A program made the position numbers and the translations under genes. A stretch of 64,000 nt of DNA from Okeania sp. SIO2C9 (GTDB lineage Bacteria; Cyanobacteriota; Cyanobacteriia; Cyanobacteriales; Microcoleaceae): contig NZ_JAAHGO010000028.1 in NCBI RefSeq assembly GCF_010672455.1, forward strand, positions 1 through 64,000, read 5' to 3'. The first letter of the stretch is position 1. Each line of letters opens with the position of its first letter. A model generated the notes under the pieces. The model saw nothing but the letters and a program-made list of their open reading frames with translations. It was not told where the DNA came from and did not search any database. This document shows positions 20,257 to 29,396 of this stretch, in pieces.

Positions 20257-23200
20257 ATGGCTAACACATCTATGGCTAACAACTCTTGGCAATTTTGGAT
20301 AGACCGTGGAGGTACATTTACTGACATAGTTGCTAAAGCTCCGGACGGTCAAATTATTATTCATAAACTATTATCAGAAAATCCCGATCGCTACGAAGAT
20401 GCTCCAGTACAAGGAATTCGTGAAATATTAGGAATTCCTCAAGATCAACCTATTTCTTCTGAAGAAATAGAAGTGATTAAAATGGGTACTACTGTTGCGA
20501 CAAATGCTTTATTAGAAAGGAAGGGCGATCGTACAGTTTTAGTTATTACGAAGGGTTTTAAAGATGCTCTAAGAGTTGGTTATCAAAACCGACCAAATAT
20601 TTTTGCTAGAGAAATTATTTTGCCGGAAATGTTGTATGAGAAAGTTATTGAAGTTGAGGAACGTTATACGGCGAAGGGTGAAGAAATTATTTCACTTCAA
20701 ACAACGGAGTTAACTATTCAACTTCAAGAAGTTTATGCAGCAGGAATTAGAAGTTGTGCCATTGTTTTAATGCACGGTTATCGCTACCCGAAACACGAAC
20801 AAAAAATTAAAGAAATTGCTCAAGAAATAGGATTTACTCAAATATCTGTATCTCACGAAGTTAGTCCTTTAATGAAATTAGTTAGTCGGGGAGATACTAC
20901 TGTTGTTGATGCTTATTTATCACCAATTTTACTAAGATATGTCAATCAAGTTAGTAATTCTTTGAACTGCTTTGAAAATTTAGAAACAGAGGATATATCT
21001 TCTCTCCGAAATTCCTCTGAACCTAGTTTTGAAAGAAAGGAAATAGGTGGTGGAGTAGGAGGAGGAGAAGAGAATAAAACAGATTTAACTTTAACTTTTG
21101 GAAAAGTAAATAGTTCCAATATTTCAGAAAGACAGCCAGTTAAATTAATGTTTATGCAGTCAAATGGCGGTTTAACAGATGCTCAAAAATTTCAAGGTAA
21201 AGATAGTATTTTATCTGGACCTGCTGGTGGAATTGTTGGAGCAGTTCAAACAAGTAAAATGGCTGGTTTTCATAAGATAATTAGTTTTGATATGGGCGGT
21301 ACTTCTACTGATGTTGCTCATTACGCTGGAGCAGAAAATAAAACAATAGAATACGAACGAGAATTTGAAACAGAAATTGCAGGGGTACGACTACAAACTC
21401 CGATGATGTCGATACATACTGTTGCTGCTGGTGGAGGTTCAATATTATTTTTTGATGGTTCTCGTTATCGTGTCGGACCTGAATCTGCTGGAGCAAATCC
21501 TGGTCCGGCTGCTTATGGAAAAGGCGGACCTTTAACAGTCACAGATTGTAATGTAATGGTGGGAAAAATACAGCCGGAATTTTTTCCGAAAGTCTTTGGG
21601 AAAGATGGAAATTTACCTTTAAATTTGGAGATTGTTAGAGAAAAGTTTACTCAGTTAGCAGCAGAAATAGGTAATAGTAAAAAACCAGAAGAAGTAGCTA
21701 GTGGATATTTAGCGATCGCTGTGGAAAAAATGGCAAATGCGATTAAAAAAATCTCTTTGGAAAAAGGTTATGATGTTTCAGAATATACTCTTTGTTGTTT
21801 TGGTGGAGCTGGGGGGCAACACGCTTGTTTAATTGCTGATGCTTTGGGGATGAAACAAATATTTATTCATCCTTATGCTGGAGTTTTATCAGCTTATGGC
21901 ATGGGATTGGCAGATATTCGAGTTATGAAAGAAAAGGCAGTTGAAAAAATATTAACTCTAGAATTATTGCCAGAAATTAAACAAATTTTAGCCACACTAG
22001 AAACTGAAGCTAAACAAGAAGTAAACTCCAATCAAAATCAAATATCTTTATCGAAAATTCACATCAAATATCAAGGCAGTGACTCAACATTAATCATAGA
22101 CTTTGCCGAAAATATCTCCATAATGAAATCCGAATTTGAAACAGCTCATCAACAAAGATATGGATTTATCATGGCAGAAAAATCTCTAATAATTGAAGCA
22201 GTTTCCCTCGAACTTATTCAACAAATGGAAACCCCAGAAGAAACAGAAAAATATCCCACTCAAAAAACTGCCATAACACCAATTACAACAACAAAAATCT
22301 ACACCTCCGGAAAATGGCAAGATACACCTATTTATCTACGAGAAAACTTACAACCAGGAACAAAAATTAATAGCCCCGCCTTAATCATAGAAAAAACCGG
22401 AACAAATATTATTGAACCAGGATGGCAAGCAGAATTAACCCTCAAAAATCACCTCGTATTAACCAAAATCAAAACCACAGAAAAATCTCTAGACCCAACC
22501 ACAAAATCTCAAACAAAAATCCCAACATCAGCAGACCCAGTAATGCTAGAAATATTTAATAACCTATTTCGAGCGATCGCCGAACAAATGGGAATTACAT
22601 TACAAAAAACTGGCTCCTCAGTAAACATCAAAGAAAGACTAGATTTTTCCTGCGCCATCTTCGATAGAGACGGTCAATTAGTTGCCAATGCACCTCACAT
22701 TCCCATACATTTAGGCTCCATGAGCGAAAGTGTTAATGCCGTAATTTCTGATAAAAAAGATATCCTCAAACCAGGAGACGTTTATGTTTTAAATAATCCC
22801 TATAACGGCGGTACTCATTTACCAGACATAACAGTTATTACTCCCGTATTTCCACCTCTAGAAAAACCAAAAGTTCCTTCTGTCATTGCTAACCATGATT
22901 TACAAAACAAGAACAATAATACTTTTCCTGAATCCTTACCCAGTGAGGAAACTTTATCCGATACAAAGATTGCTTTAGACGATAAATCTATTACTCAAAA
23001 GTTGAAGTCTGTACAGCTTTGTGGCAATGAAAAATTAATTTGGGAGAATCAGACAAATACTTTTCCTGAAACTAATACCAGTGAGGAAACTTTATCCGAT
23101 ACAAAGATTGCTTTAGACGATAAATCTATTACTCAAAAGTTGAAGTCTGTACAGCTTTCTGGCAATGAAACTTTATCCGATACAAAAATTACTTTAGGCG

Positions 23201-25869
23201 ATAAATCTATCACTCAAAAATTGAAATCTGTACAGCTTCCTGACAATAAAAATTTAATTTGGGAGAATCAGACAAATATTTTTCCTGAAATTAATACCAG
23301 TGAAGAAACTTTATCCAATACAAATATTGCTTTAGGGGATAAATCTACCACTCAAAAATTAAAATCTGTACAGCTTCCTGGCAATGAAAAATTAATTTGG
23401 CAAAATCAGGCAAATATTTTTCCTGAAATTAATACCAGTGAAGAAACTTTATCCAATACAAAGATTGCTTTAGACGATAAATCTATTACTCAAAAGTTGA
23501 AGTCTGTACAATTTCCTGGCGAAGAAACTTTATCCGATACAAAAATCACTTTAGGCGATAAATCTATCATTCAAAAATTGAAATCTGTACAGCTTCCTGA
23601 CAATAAAAATTTAATTTGGGAGAATCAGACAAATATTTTTCCTGAAATTAATACCAGTGAAGAAACTTTATCCAATACAAATATTGCTTTAGGGGATAAA
23701 TCTACCACTCAAAAATTAAAATCTGTACAGCTTCCTGGCAATGAAAAATTAATTTGGCAAAATCAGGCAAATATTTTTCCTGAAATTAATACCAGTGAAG
23801 AAACTTTATCCAATACAAAGATTGCTTTAGACGATAAATCTATTACTCAAAAGTTGAAGTCTGTACAATTTCCTGGCGAAGAAACTTTATCCGATACAAA
23901 AATCACTTTAGGCGATAAATCTATCATTCAAAAATTGAAATCTGTACAGCTTCCTGACAATAAAAATTTAATTTGGGAGAATCAGACAAATATTTTTCCT
24001 GAAACTAATACCAGTGAAGAAACTTTATCCAATACAAATATTGCTTTAGGCGATAAATCTATCACTCAAAAATTGAAATCTGTACAACTTCCTGGCAATG
24101 AAAAATTAATGTGGGAGAATCAGACAAATATTTTTCCTGAAATTAATACCAGTGAAGAAACTTTATCCAATACAAATATTGGTTTAGACGATAAATCTAT
24201 CACTCAAAAATTGAAATCTGTACAGCTTCCTGGCAATGAAAAATTAATGTGGGAGAATCAGACAAATATTTTTCCTGAAATTAATACCAGTGAAGAAACT
24301 TTATCCAATACAAATATTGGTTTAGACGATAAATCTATCACTCAAAAATTAAAATCTGTACAGCTTCCTAGCGAAGAAACTTTATCCAATACAAATATTG
24401 GTTTAGACGATAAATCTATCACTCAAAAATTAAAATCTGTACAGCTTCCTGGCAATGAAAAATTAATTTGGCAAAATCAGACAAATACTTTTCCTGAAAC
24501 TAATTCCACTGAAGAAACTTTATCCAATACAAATATTGGTTTAGACGATAAATCTATCACTCAAAAGTTGAAATCTGTAAACCCTCCTGCCAATGAAAAT
24601 ATTATCTCTGAAAATGAAACAACTACTAGCCTAACTCACCCTGAAAAGACAGAAAAAAGAGAAACTCCCATATTTTATGTAGCCTCTCGCGGTCATCATG
24701 CAGATATAGGTGGAATTACCCCCGGTTCCATGCCACCCCATAGTAAAACAGTAGAAGAAGAAGGAATATTAATCGATAACTTCCAACTCGTCAAAAACGG
24801 AAAATTCCAAGAAACAGAAATATTAAACATCCTTACCTCCGGCAAATATCCTGCCAGAAACACCAGCCAAAATATCGCCGACCTCCAAGCACAAATAGCA
24901 GCAAATGAAAAAGGTACACAAGAACTTCAGAAAATGACAGAAAAATATGGCTTAGAAACCGTACAAACTTACATGAAATTCGTTCAAGATAACGCCGAAA
25001 CATCAGTACGTCGAGCCATCAAAAAACTCTCTTCATCACTGAAAAAACAAATTTCCACATCCACCTTCGATGACAGCAATAAAATCCAAGTTTCTGTTAG
25101 TCTCGACCAAAAAAATCTCAGTGCAAAAATAGACTTTACAGGAACATCTCCCCAACTTCCCACCAACTTCAACGCACCAACCGCAGTATGTAAAGCAGCA
25201 GTTTTATATGTCTTTCGTACCCTAGTTGATGATGATATTCCCCTCAATGCAGGTTGTCTCAAACCATTAGAAATTATTATCCCCGAAGGTAGTATGTTAG
25301 ACCCCAAATATCCCGCAGCTATTGTCGCTGGAAATGTCGAAACTTCCCAAACTATCGCCGACACTCTATACAATGCCTTAGGAATAATGGCATCCTCTCA
25401 AGGAACCATGAATAATTTCACCTTTGGCAATAGTAAATATCAATATTATGAAACCATTTGTGGAGGTTCCGGTGCAGGTATTAACTTTCATGGCACCGAC
25501 GCAGTACATACTCACATGACCAACTCCCGGTTAACCGACCCCGAAGTTTTGGAATGGCGGTTTCCGGTATTGTTAGAAAATTTTGCCATTCGTTCCGGGA
25601 GTGGAGGTGAAGGTTTATATAAAGGTGGCAATGGAGTAATTCGGAAGATACGTTTCTTGGAGCAGATGACCGCCGGGATATTATCAGGTCATCGGGTCGT
25701 TTCTCCCCCTGGTTTGAATGGTGGGGGTGATGGTTTAGTAGGAAGAAATTATGTAGAACGCAGTGATGGGAAAATTGAAGAATTGGGGAGTACCGCCACT
25801 GTGGAGATGAATGCGGGTGATGTATTTGTCATTGAAACTCCTGGTGGTGGGGGAGTAGGAAAGTCGTAG
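20257..25869 (+). CDS. 5-oxoprolinase-like hydantoinase A/B fusion with a huge internal repeat insertion
   Basis: The N-terminal half is HyuA: DRGGTFTDIVAK (from Asp16), MGTTVATNALLERKG, and SFDMGGTSTDVAHY. The second half, from about residue 757 (ADPVMLEIFNNLFRAIAEQMGITLQKTGSSVNIKERLDFSCAIFD), is HyuB, with VASRGHHADIGGITPGSMPPHS and the C-terminal FAIRSGSGGEGLYKGGNG. Fused A-B proteins of this kind hydrolyse 5-oxoproline to glutamate with ATP. The family is normally near 1,200-1,300 residues; this one has 1,870. The excess is a tandem repeat domain at about residues 898-1445, inserted between VITPVFPP and IFYVASRGHHADIGG of HyuB. A smaller low-complexity insertion (SSLRNSSEPSFERKE plus GGGVGGGEE) sits near residues 245-290 of HyuA. 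The start codon region is itself duplicated (MANTSMANN). The frame is open throughout, so it is probably translated. Confidence 0.9.
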   Translation: MANTSMANNSWQFWIDRGGTFTDIVAKAPDGQIIIHKLLSENPDRYEDAPVQGIREILGIPQDQPISSEEIEVIKMGTTVATNALLERKGDRTVLVITKGFKDALRVGYQNRPNIFAREIILPEMLYEKVIEVEERYTAKGEEIISLQTTELTIQLQEVYAAGIRSCAIVLMHGYRYPKHEQKIKEIAQEIGFTQISVSHEVSPLMKLVSRGDTTVVDAYLSPILLRYVNQVSNSLNCFENLETEDISSLRNSSEPSFERKEIGGGVGGGEENKTDLTLTFGKVNSSNISERQPVKLMFMQSNGGLTDAQKFQGKDSILSGPAGGIVGAVQTSKMAGFHKIISFDMGGTSTDVAHYAGAENKTIEYEREFETEIAGVRLQTPMMSIHTVAAGGGSILFFDGSRYRVGPESAGANPGPAAYGKGGPLTVTDCNVMVGKIQPEFFPKVFGKDGNLPLNLEIVREKFTQLAAEIGNSKKPEEVASGYLAIAVEKMANAIKKISLEKGYDVSEYTLCCFGGAGGQHACLIADALGMKQIFIHPYAGVLSAYGMGLADIRVMKEKAVEKILTLELLPEIKQILATLETEAKQEVNSNQNQISLSKIHIKYQGSDSTLIIDFAENISIMKSEFETAHQQRYGFIMAEKSLIIEAVSLELIQQMETPEETEKYPTQKTAITPITTTKIYTSGKWQDTPIYLRENLQPGTKINSPALIIEKTGTNIIEPGWQAELTLKNHLVLTKIKTTEKSLDPTTKSQTKIPTSADPVMLEIFNNLFRAIAEQMGITLQKTGSSVNIKERLDFSCAIFDRDGQLVANAPHIPIHLGSMSESVNAVISDKKDILKPGDVYVLNNPYNGGTHLPDITVITPVFPPLEKPKVPSVIANHDLQNKNNNTFPESLPSEETLSDTKIALDDKSITQKLKSVQLCGNEKLIWENQTNTFPETNTSEETLSDTKIALDDKSITQKLKSVQLSGNETLSDTKITLGDKSITQKLKSVQLPDNKNLIWENQTNIFPEINTSEETLSNTNIALGDKSTTQKLKSVQLPGNEKLIWQNQANIFPEINTSEETLSNTKIALDDKSITQKLKSVQFPGEETLSDTKITLGDKSIIQKLKSVQLPDNKNLIWENQTNIFPEINTSEETLSNTNIALGDKSTTQKLKSVQLPGNEKLIWQNQANIFPEINTSEETLSNTKIALDDKSITQKLKSVQFPGEETLSDTKITLGDKSIIQKLKSVQLPDNKNLIWENQTNIFPETNTSEETLSNTNIALGDKSITQKLKSVQLPGNEKLMWENQTNIFPEINTSEETLSNTNIGLDDKSITQKLKSVQLPGNEKLMWENQTNIFPEINTSEETLSNTNIGLDDKSITQKLKSVQLPSEETLSNTNIGLDDKSITQKLKSVQLPGNEKLIWQNQTNTFPETNSTEETLSNTNIGLDDKSITQKLKSVNPPANENIISENETTTSLTHPEKTEKRETPIFYVASRGHHADIGGITPGSMPPHSKTVEEEGILIDNFQLVKNGKFQETEILNILTSGKYPARNTSQNIADLQAQIAANEKGTQELQKMTEKYGLETVQTYMKFVQDNAETSVRRAIKKLSSSLKKQISTSTFDDSNKIQVSVSLDQKNLSAKIDFTGTSPQLPTNFNAPTAVCKAAVLYVFRTLVDDDIPLNAGCLKPLEIIIPEGSMLDPKYPAAIVAGNVETSQTIADTLYNALGIMASSQGTMNNFTFGNSKYQYYETICGGSGAGINFHGTDAVHTHMTNSRLTDPEVLEWRFPVLLENFAIRSGSGGEGLYKGGNGVIRKIRFLEQMTAGILSGHRVVSPPGLNGGGDGLVGRNYVERSDGKIEELGSTATVEMNAGDVFVIETPGGGGVGKS
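22947..24590 (+). repeat. coding tandem repeats, 138-bp and 81-bp units (14 copies)
   Basis: Fourteen units each begin ETLS(D/N)T(K/N)I and contain DKSITQKLKSVQ. Nine follow the 46-residue form ending WENQTNIFPEINTSE, four are 27-residue short forms ending after SVQ(L/F), and the last grades into unique sequence. A three-unit block (46+46+27 residues, 357 bp) is repeated almost identically, consistent with recent unequal exchange. Confidence 0.92.
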
Positions 25870-25943
25870 GGTACGTTTCATGTCGCACAGCGTTAGCGGA
25901 GCTTTGCGTCAGCAAAACGCACCTTACTATTACATTTACCGAA

Positions 25944-26187
25944 TAATTAGGGCTTGCTGATTAAATCTCAAAGCATTGACTGATATTGGTTGTAGCATCT
26001 TTGGGTCTCAAAAAGTTCCAGCTTTTCAGTCGAAAGAGCTGCAAAAAGCTAGTATTTTGGGACGATTATGGCAGAAAAATCAAGGGACAATTTTTCCGAC
26101 TACCTCCTCTATAATTCCCATTTATCCTGGGTTCTGACTCCTACCCCTGCCCCTACCAAAAGACTTTCCATAGGCAAACCCTAATTA
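25944..26187. mobile_element. MITE with TAATTAGGG-type terminal inverted repeats
   Basis: The left end TAATTAGGGCTTGCTGAT and the right end (complement TAATTAGGGTTTGCCTA) form imperfect inverted repeats around 244 bp of non-coding DNA. The left 45 bp match, inverted, the right end of the element at 53797-54056. It lies between the hydantoinase gene and the IS4-like element. Confidence 0.75.
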
Positions 26188-26198
26188 AGGTTTAAAAC

Positions 26199-27263
26199 TC
26201 ACATCTTGCACCTGACAAAACAAAGTTCCAAACCATGTTCATAAAACCAGGGATTTAGTAACTTTAATTTTTTGATAAGGGAAAGGAGTAAAATCTGAGG
26301 TAAGAGCAAAACTAAGGCTTTTTCGGCTGAATCATACCAATCTAAATCATCAAAATAACCATTATGTAAATAAATCCAATAAGCTAATAAATAAGAAACG
26401 AAAGAAAGAATTAACCAACGATAAACGCCTAATAAAGTTTTTTGTCCAAAACGATGAAGACTAAATTGATGTTTGGCTGTTTTAAAGAAACCTTCAATCT
26501 GCCATCGACGTTTTCCCCAACGGAGGATAGTTTTTCCCTTCATAGGTTTAGTTGAAATCACAAATCGCTTGACTCTTTTTCCATCTCGTTTTAACCAAAC
26601 CCATGATAAGAATACAGGAAAATCTAAACCATTTAGATAAACTTGTTGTCCACGAGTTTTTAGTTCAGATACCTTACGTCCATCAGTTAATTTTCTGGTA
26701 TTAGGGATGCCAAGAATTCCATGATGATTAAAGGAATCGTCACGGAGTTTTTCAATGAATTTAATTGTCCCAAAAGCTGTATCTCCTAAAACATAAATTT
26801 GGAAAGATTTGGTCAAAATAGAAGGCAATGTATTCAGTAATTTTAAAGCTAGCTGAGAAGGTGATGGAGTACCTTTGCCTCTATATACACGAAAACTCCA
26901 AGGAAATCGCCAATTACCTATAACTAAGTAAAGAACAACGATGTGTAAACCCTTTTTATGATTATAGACTCTAACCAATTCTTTTAGATGAACAAACTTG
27001 CCAACTTTTTCAAGAGTTGTTAAATCTAGAATAACTTGTAAAATGGGTTTTCGTCCTTTTCTTCTTTGAGATAAAACTAAGTTGAGAATAAAAGAACGAA
27101 CGGTGCGGATGAGAGAACGAGTTGACCAATTATAATGATTTAAGAAGCGACTAATAGCACTTTCTGATTTGGTTTGACAATGATGAAGAACAGCATTTCC
27201 TTGACTATTGAGAAACAACCCTAAAACAGATTCTAGAGTTTCTTTTTGGTAAATGGTGGGCAT
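26199..27263 (-). CDS. IS4-family DDE transposase, N-terminus shortened by nonsense
   Basis: The 354-residue protein has the DDE triad: Asp in VILDLTTLEKVG (about residue 83), Asp in VLGDTAFGTIKF (about 160), and Glu in KRRWQIEGFFKTAKHQFSL (about 258), the YREK-like signature of the IS4 group. Its TGA stop overlaps the terminal inverted repeat. The second copy starts 20 codons earlier (MLPHPILSQVDELLSSLKQL before MPTIYQ). The same upstream start exists here but is followed by TGA at the Leu codon of HPIL, so translation would have to begin at the internal MPTIYQ ATG. Activity is therefore uncertain. Confidence 0.88.
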   Translation of the reverse strand: MPTIYQKETLESVLGLFLNSQGNAVLHHCQTKSESAISRFLNHYNWSTRSLIRTVRSFILNLVLSQRRKGRKPILQVILDLTTLEKVGKFVHLKELVRVYNHKKGLHIVVLYLVIGNWRFPWSFRVYRGKGTPSPSQLALKLLNTLPSILTKSFQIYVLGDTAFGTIKFIEKLRDDSFNHHGILGIPNTRKLTDGRKVSELKTRGQQVYLNGLDFPVFLSWVWLKRDGKRVKRFVISTKPMKGKTILRWGKRRWQIEGFFKTAKHQFSLHRFGQKTLLGVYRWLILSFVSYLLAYWIYLHNGYFDDLDWYDSAEKALVLLLPQILLLSLIKKLKLLNPWFYEHGLELCFVRCKM

Positions 27264-27321
27264 TAATTGTTTTAAAGAGGAAAGTAATTCGTCAACTTGG
27301 GATCAAATAGGGTGAGGCGAC

Positions 27322-27350
27322 ATAGTTCTCTAGTTTCAATAGAGAACTAT
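27322..27350. promoter_or_regulatory. palindrome AGTTCTCT...AGAGAACT between the divergent IS genes
   Basis: A perfect 10-bp inverted repeat (ATAGTTCTCT/AGAGAACTAT, 9-bp spacer) overlaps the ancestral transposase start. An imperfect version recurs near the other end of the element at 27827-27854. In the second copy both are also present (38024-38054 and about 37523-37552), with changed spacer sequence. An operator for the passenger protein or a transposase binding site is plausible. Confidence 0.5.
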
Positions 27351-27387
27351 AATAACATGTTCCATAAATAATGAAAAAGCTCAAAAA

Positions 27388-27789
27388 ATGGCTAAAATCA
27401 ACAGTAATCTAGAAATAGCAGAGCGAGCAGACCGTATTAGAGAAGCTATAGCTGCTTTAAAACGTGAAAAATCAGAAATTGAAGCTTCAGGATGGGTTGC
27501 TCCTGCTGATTGTTATGTAGCACGGTATCAAGCCAAAGGGCAAAAATATCATTATTGGTATTATCAACTCAAAGGGTCTAGGTCTGTTTTCCAAAAAAGT
27601 AATAAAAAAGGGGAATTTTCGCGTTTTAAACATTTAGGAAAAGCAGGAAGTCAAGCACATATAGATGGAGTGAAGGCTGTTATTAGAAGAGGTAAAATCG
27701 AGCAATTAACTTCAGCCATTGAAGCACTTTATGAAAGTTGGTTAGATTTATATCCCGATGAAGAAAAAGCAGGTCATCGGGTAGAGTAA
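27388..27789 (+). CDS. IS passenger protein, DUF6788-like layout
   Basis: The 133-residue protein lies wholly inside the IS and diverges from the transposase. An N-terminal coiled-coil (ERADRIREAIAALKREKSEIEAS) is followed by a small beta-rich core (GWVAPADCYVARYQAKGQKYHYWYYQLKGSRSVFQ) and a helical C-terminus. The order resembles DUF6788-type proteins, which are often found with mobile elements, but the cysteines of that family are not present; the match is by eye. The second copy of the IS carries the same gene with one nonsense codon, so it is a regular component of this IS. It may regulate transposition. Confidence 0.7.
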   Translation: MAKINSNLEIAERADRIREAIAALKREKSEIEASGWVAPADCYVARYQAKGQKYHYWYYQLKGSRSVFQKSNKKGEFSRFKHLGKAGSQAHIDGVKAVIRRGKIEQLTSAIEALYESWLDLYPDEEKAGHRVE

Positions 27790-28088
27790 CATTAATTTAC
27801 GATCTGGTTTTTATTATTTCTTAATTATAGTTCTCTATTTAGAAGAGATAACTAACTCCCACCCCTGATCAGATAGGCATTTCAGGCATCGGTCTTCATA
27901 TCAACTTTTGTTGGTGCAAGATGTGAGTAAAACCTCTCCTTTAAAGGAAAAAAAAGAAAAGATTTTCACGCTCCGCGTCAATCTTCTTCTTTTCAAGGAG
28001 AGGTAATTGTTAATTATTAATCATTAATTGTTGAATACCTTATTATGTTTGTCTAGAGCTTATAGATCCATAACTCTAGCAATTAATC

Positions 28089-28910
28089 CTATTTGCGCTT
28101 TAACATTGAACCAACGCCAACAGCACCCAATACTAATAAACCAAGATTTGAAGCAGATTCTGGTACAGATTTGTGTAAAATCAGATTATCCAAAGCAAAA
28201 TATGCTGGGGTATTTAGCCCAAATTGAGGGTGATTATCAGATGAGGTGAGTCCGAAGGAAAGTTTAGTTGCAGCGTTGAGAGGCGATAAATCGACTAAAC
28301 TCCAATCATCAACAATGAAGTCTTGGGAGTTATCTGCAAAACGATAATCCGCTAAATAGAACTCTACACTTCCTACCGAAGTATTAGAATCATCCAGACC
28401 ATTAATTGTCAACAAAAAGAAGTCAGGATCGTTGCCAGATACACCACCAAACTTCTTGGCAAACTGATCTCCATTCAGCATAGAGAGAACAGCGTAGGTT
28501 GTATTTGTAATCCTTACAGAATCAACCGAATAACCATCAGGTAGCTCAATCATGGCATCACCCGGATTAAAGGTAAAAGCCACGCCATAATTTCCCGTTC
28601 CACCAAACCCAGTACCAGTAAAGGCACTATATTGATTCATGAAACCTGGTGTTGTAGTGTCAGAGGTATTTGAATACGACCATCCTGACCAACTTCCAAA
28701 AGTGGAATTAAAACTATTGTTAAAAAAAGCATCCTGACTCGTAAATCCTCCAGCGCCATCAGAACCATTGTAAAATTCTTCAGGTCCAAGGGTCAAATCC
28801 TCAAAGTCAACTACTCTCGAAATATTTGTAGCTTTTGCAGGAGCAACAAAAACTCCTAATACTATTGCTACAGAAAAAATTAAAATAGACTTGAAATCTT
28901 TGATATTCAT
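28089..28910 (-). CDS. secreted DUF4465-like protein with PEP-CTERM-type anchor
   Basis: The 273-residue precursor has a signal peptide (FKSILIFSVAIVLGVFVAPAKA). The mature part begins VVDFEDLTLGPEEFYNGSDGAGGFTSQDAFFNNSF, which with WSGWSYSN and the FMNQYSAFTGTG segment fits DUF4465. The C-terminus is VPESASNLGLLVLGAVGVGSMLKRK, a PEP-CTERM signal with PES in place of PEP, a hydrophobic helix and a basic end. Such proteins are surface or matrix proteins of unknown binding specificity. A loose direct repeat lies in the upstream region (29022-29159). Confidence 0.82.
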   Translation of the reverse strand: MNIKDFKSILIFSVAIVLGVFVAPAKATNISRVVDFEDLTLGPEEFYNGSDGAGGFTSQDAFFNNSFNSTFGSWSGWSYSNTSDTTTPGFMNQYSAFTGTGFGGTGNYGVAFTFNPGDAMIELPDGYSVDSVRITNTTYAVLSMLNGDQFAKKFGGVSGNDPDFFLLTINGLDDSNTSVGSVEFYLADYRFADNSQDFIVDDWSLVDLSPLNAATKLSFGLTSSDNHPQFGLNTPAYFALDNLILHKSVPESASNLGLLVLGAVGVGSMLKRK

Positions 28911-29380
28911 CGTTAGCTCACATTTAAATAGTTTTTACCCGCTATTTTTATTTTTGCCTAAAGTAGCAAATCTTAGTACACAATACTTACATATTCTCTA
29001 AAATAGCAAGCGTTTATTCATAACTTCACTGAATCTTTAAAAAACACACATAAAATCCTGCTAAACTTCACTGAATCTTCATAAAACTTCCCTTGAATAC
29101 CATAAATATTTTCTCAATGCCAACTATTTATGTTATGTGTAACTTTACCGAATCTTTAAAATTAACAGAAAAATTCAAAGGAGGAATATTTTTTTATGAC
29201 CAAAGTCACATATAGCCTTTATCAGGCACGCCCCTGTACAGTTGTCTTTCTCTCCCGAAAAACCTAGAATTTTGTACCTCACGCTTTTTAGGAATTGCTA
29301 TATCAGCGATCGCCTTTTTTAGAAATAGGCCATTACATTAGAGATAACTACTTAGTTATTTTTGCTTATTGACTTTTTTG
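28911..29380. other. upstream region of the PEP-CTERM gene with three direct repeats
   Basis: AACTTCACTGAATCTT occurs at about 29022, 29064 and, with changes (AACTTTACCGAATCTT), 29141; spacings 42 and 77 bp. They may be regulatory sites for the minus-strand gene or decayed repeats. The rest is AT-rich with one GCGATCGC site near 29307. Confidence 0.45.
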
Positions 29381-29396
29381 GTGACATACTCCCACA

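Larger units (their letters stand above)
26198..27927. mobile_element. IS4-like insertion sequence with passenger gene, complete
   Basis: Terminal inverted repeats CTCACATCTTGCACC (26198-26212) and GGTGCAAGATGTGAG (27913-27927) are perfect over 15 bp and extend imperfectly. The element is flanked by 5-bp target duplications TAAAA. It carries a transposase on the minus strand and a divergent 133-codon gene on the plus strand. A truncated second copy is at 37452-38494. Confidence 0.92.

Noticed and set aside
22947-24590. Intein in the hydantoinase
   Set aside because: No splicing motifs (N-terminal Cys/Ser block, HN at the end) or homing endonuclease; the insert is purely tandem repeats.
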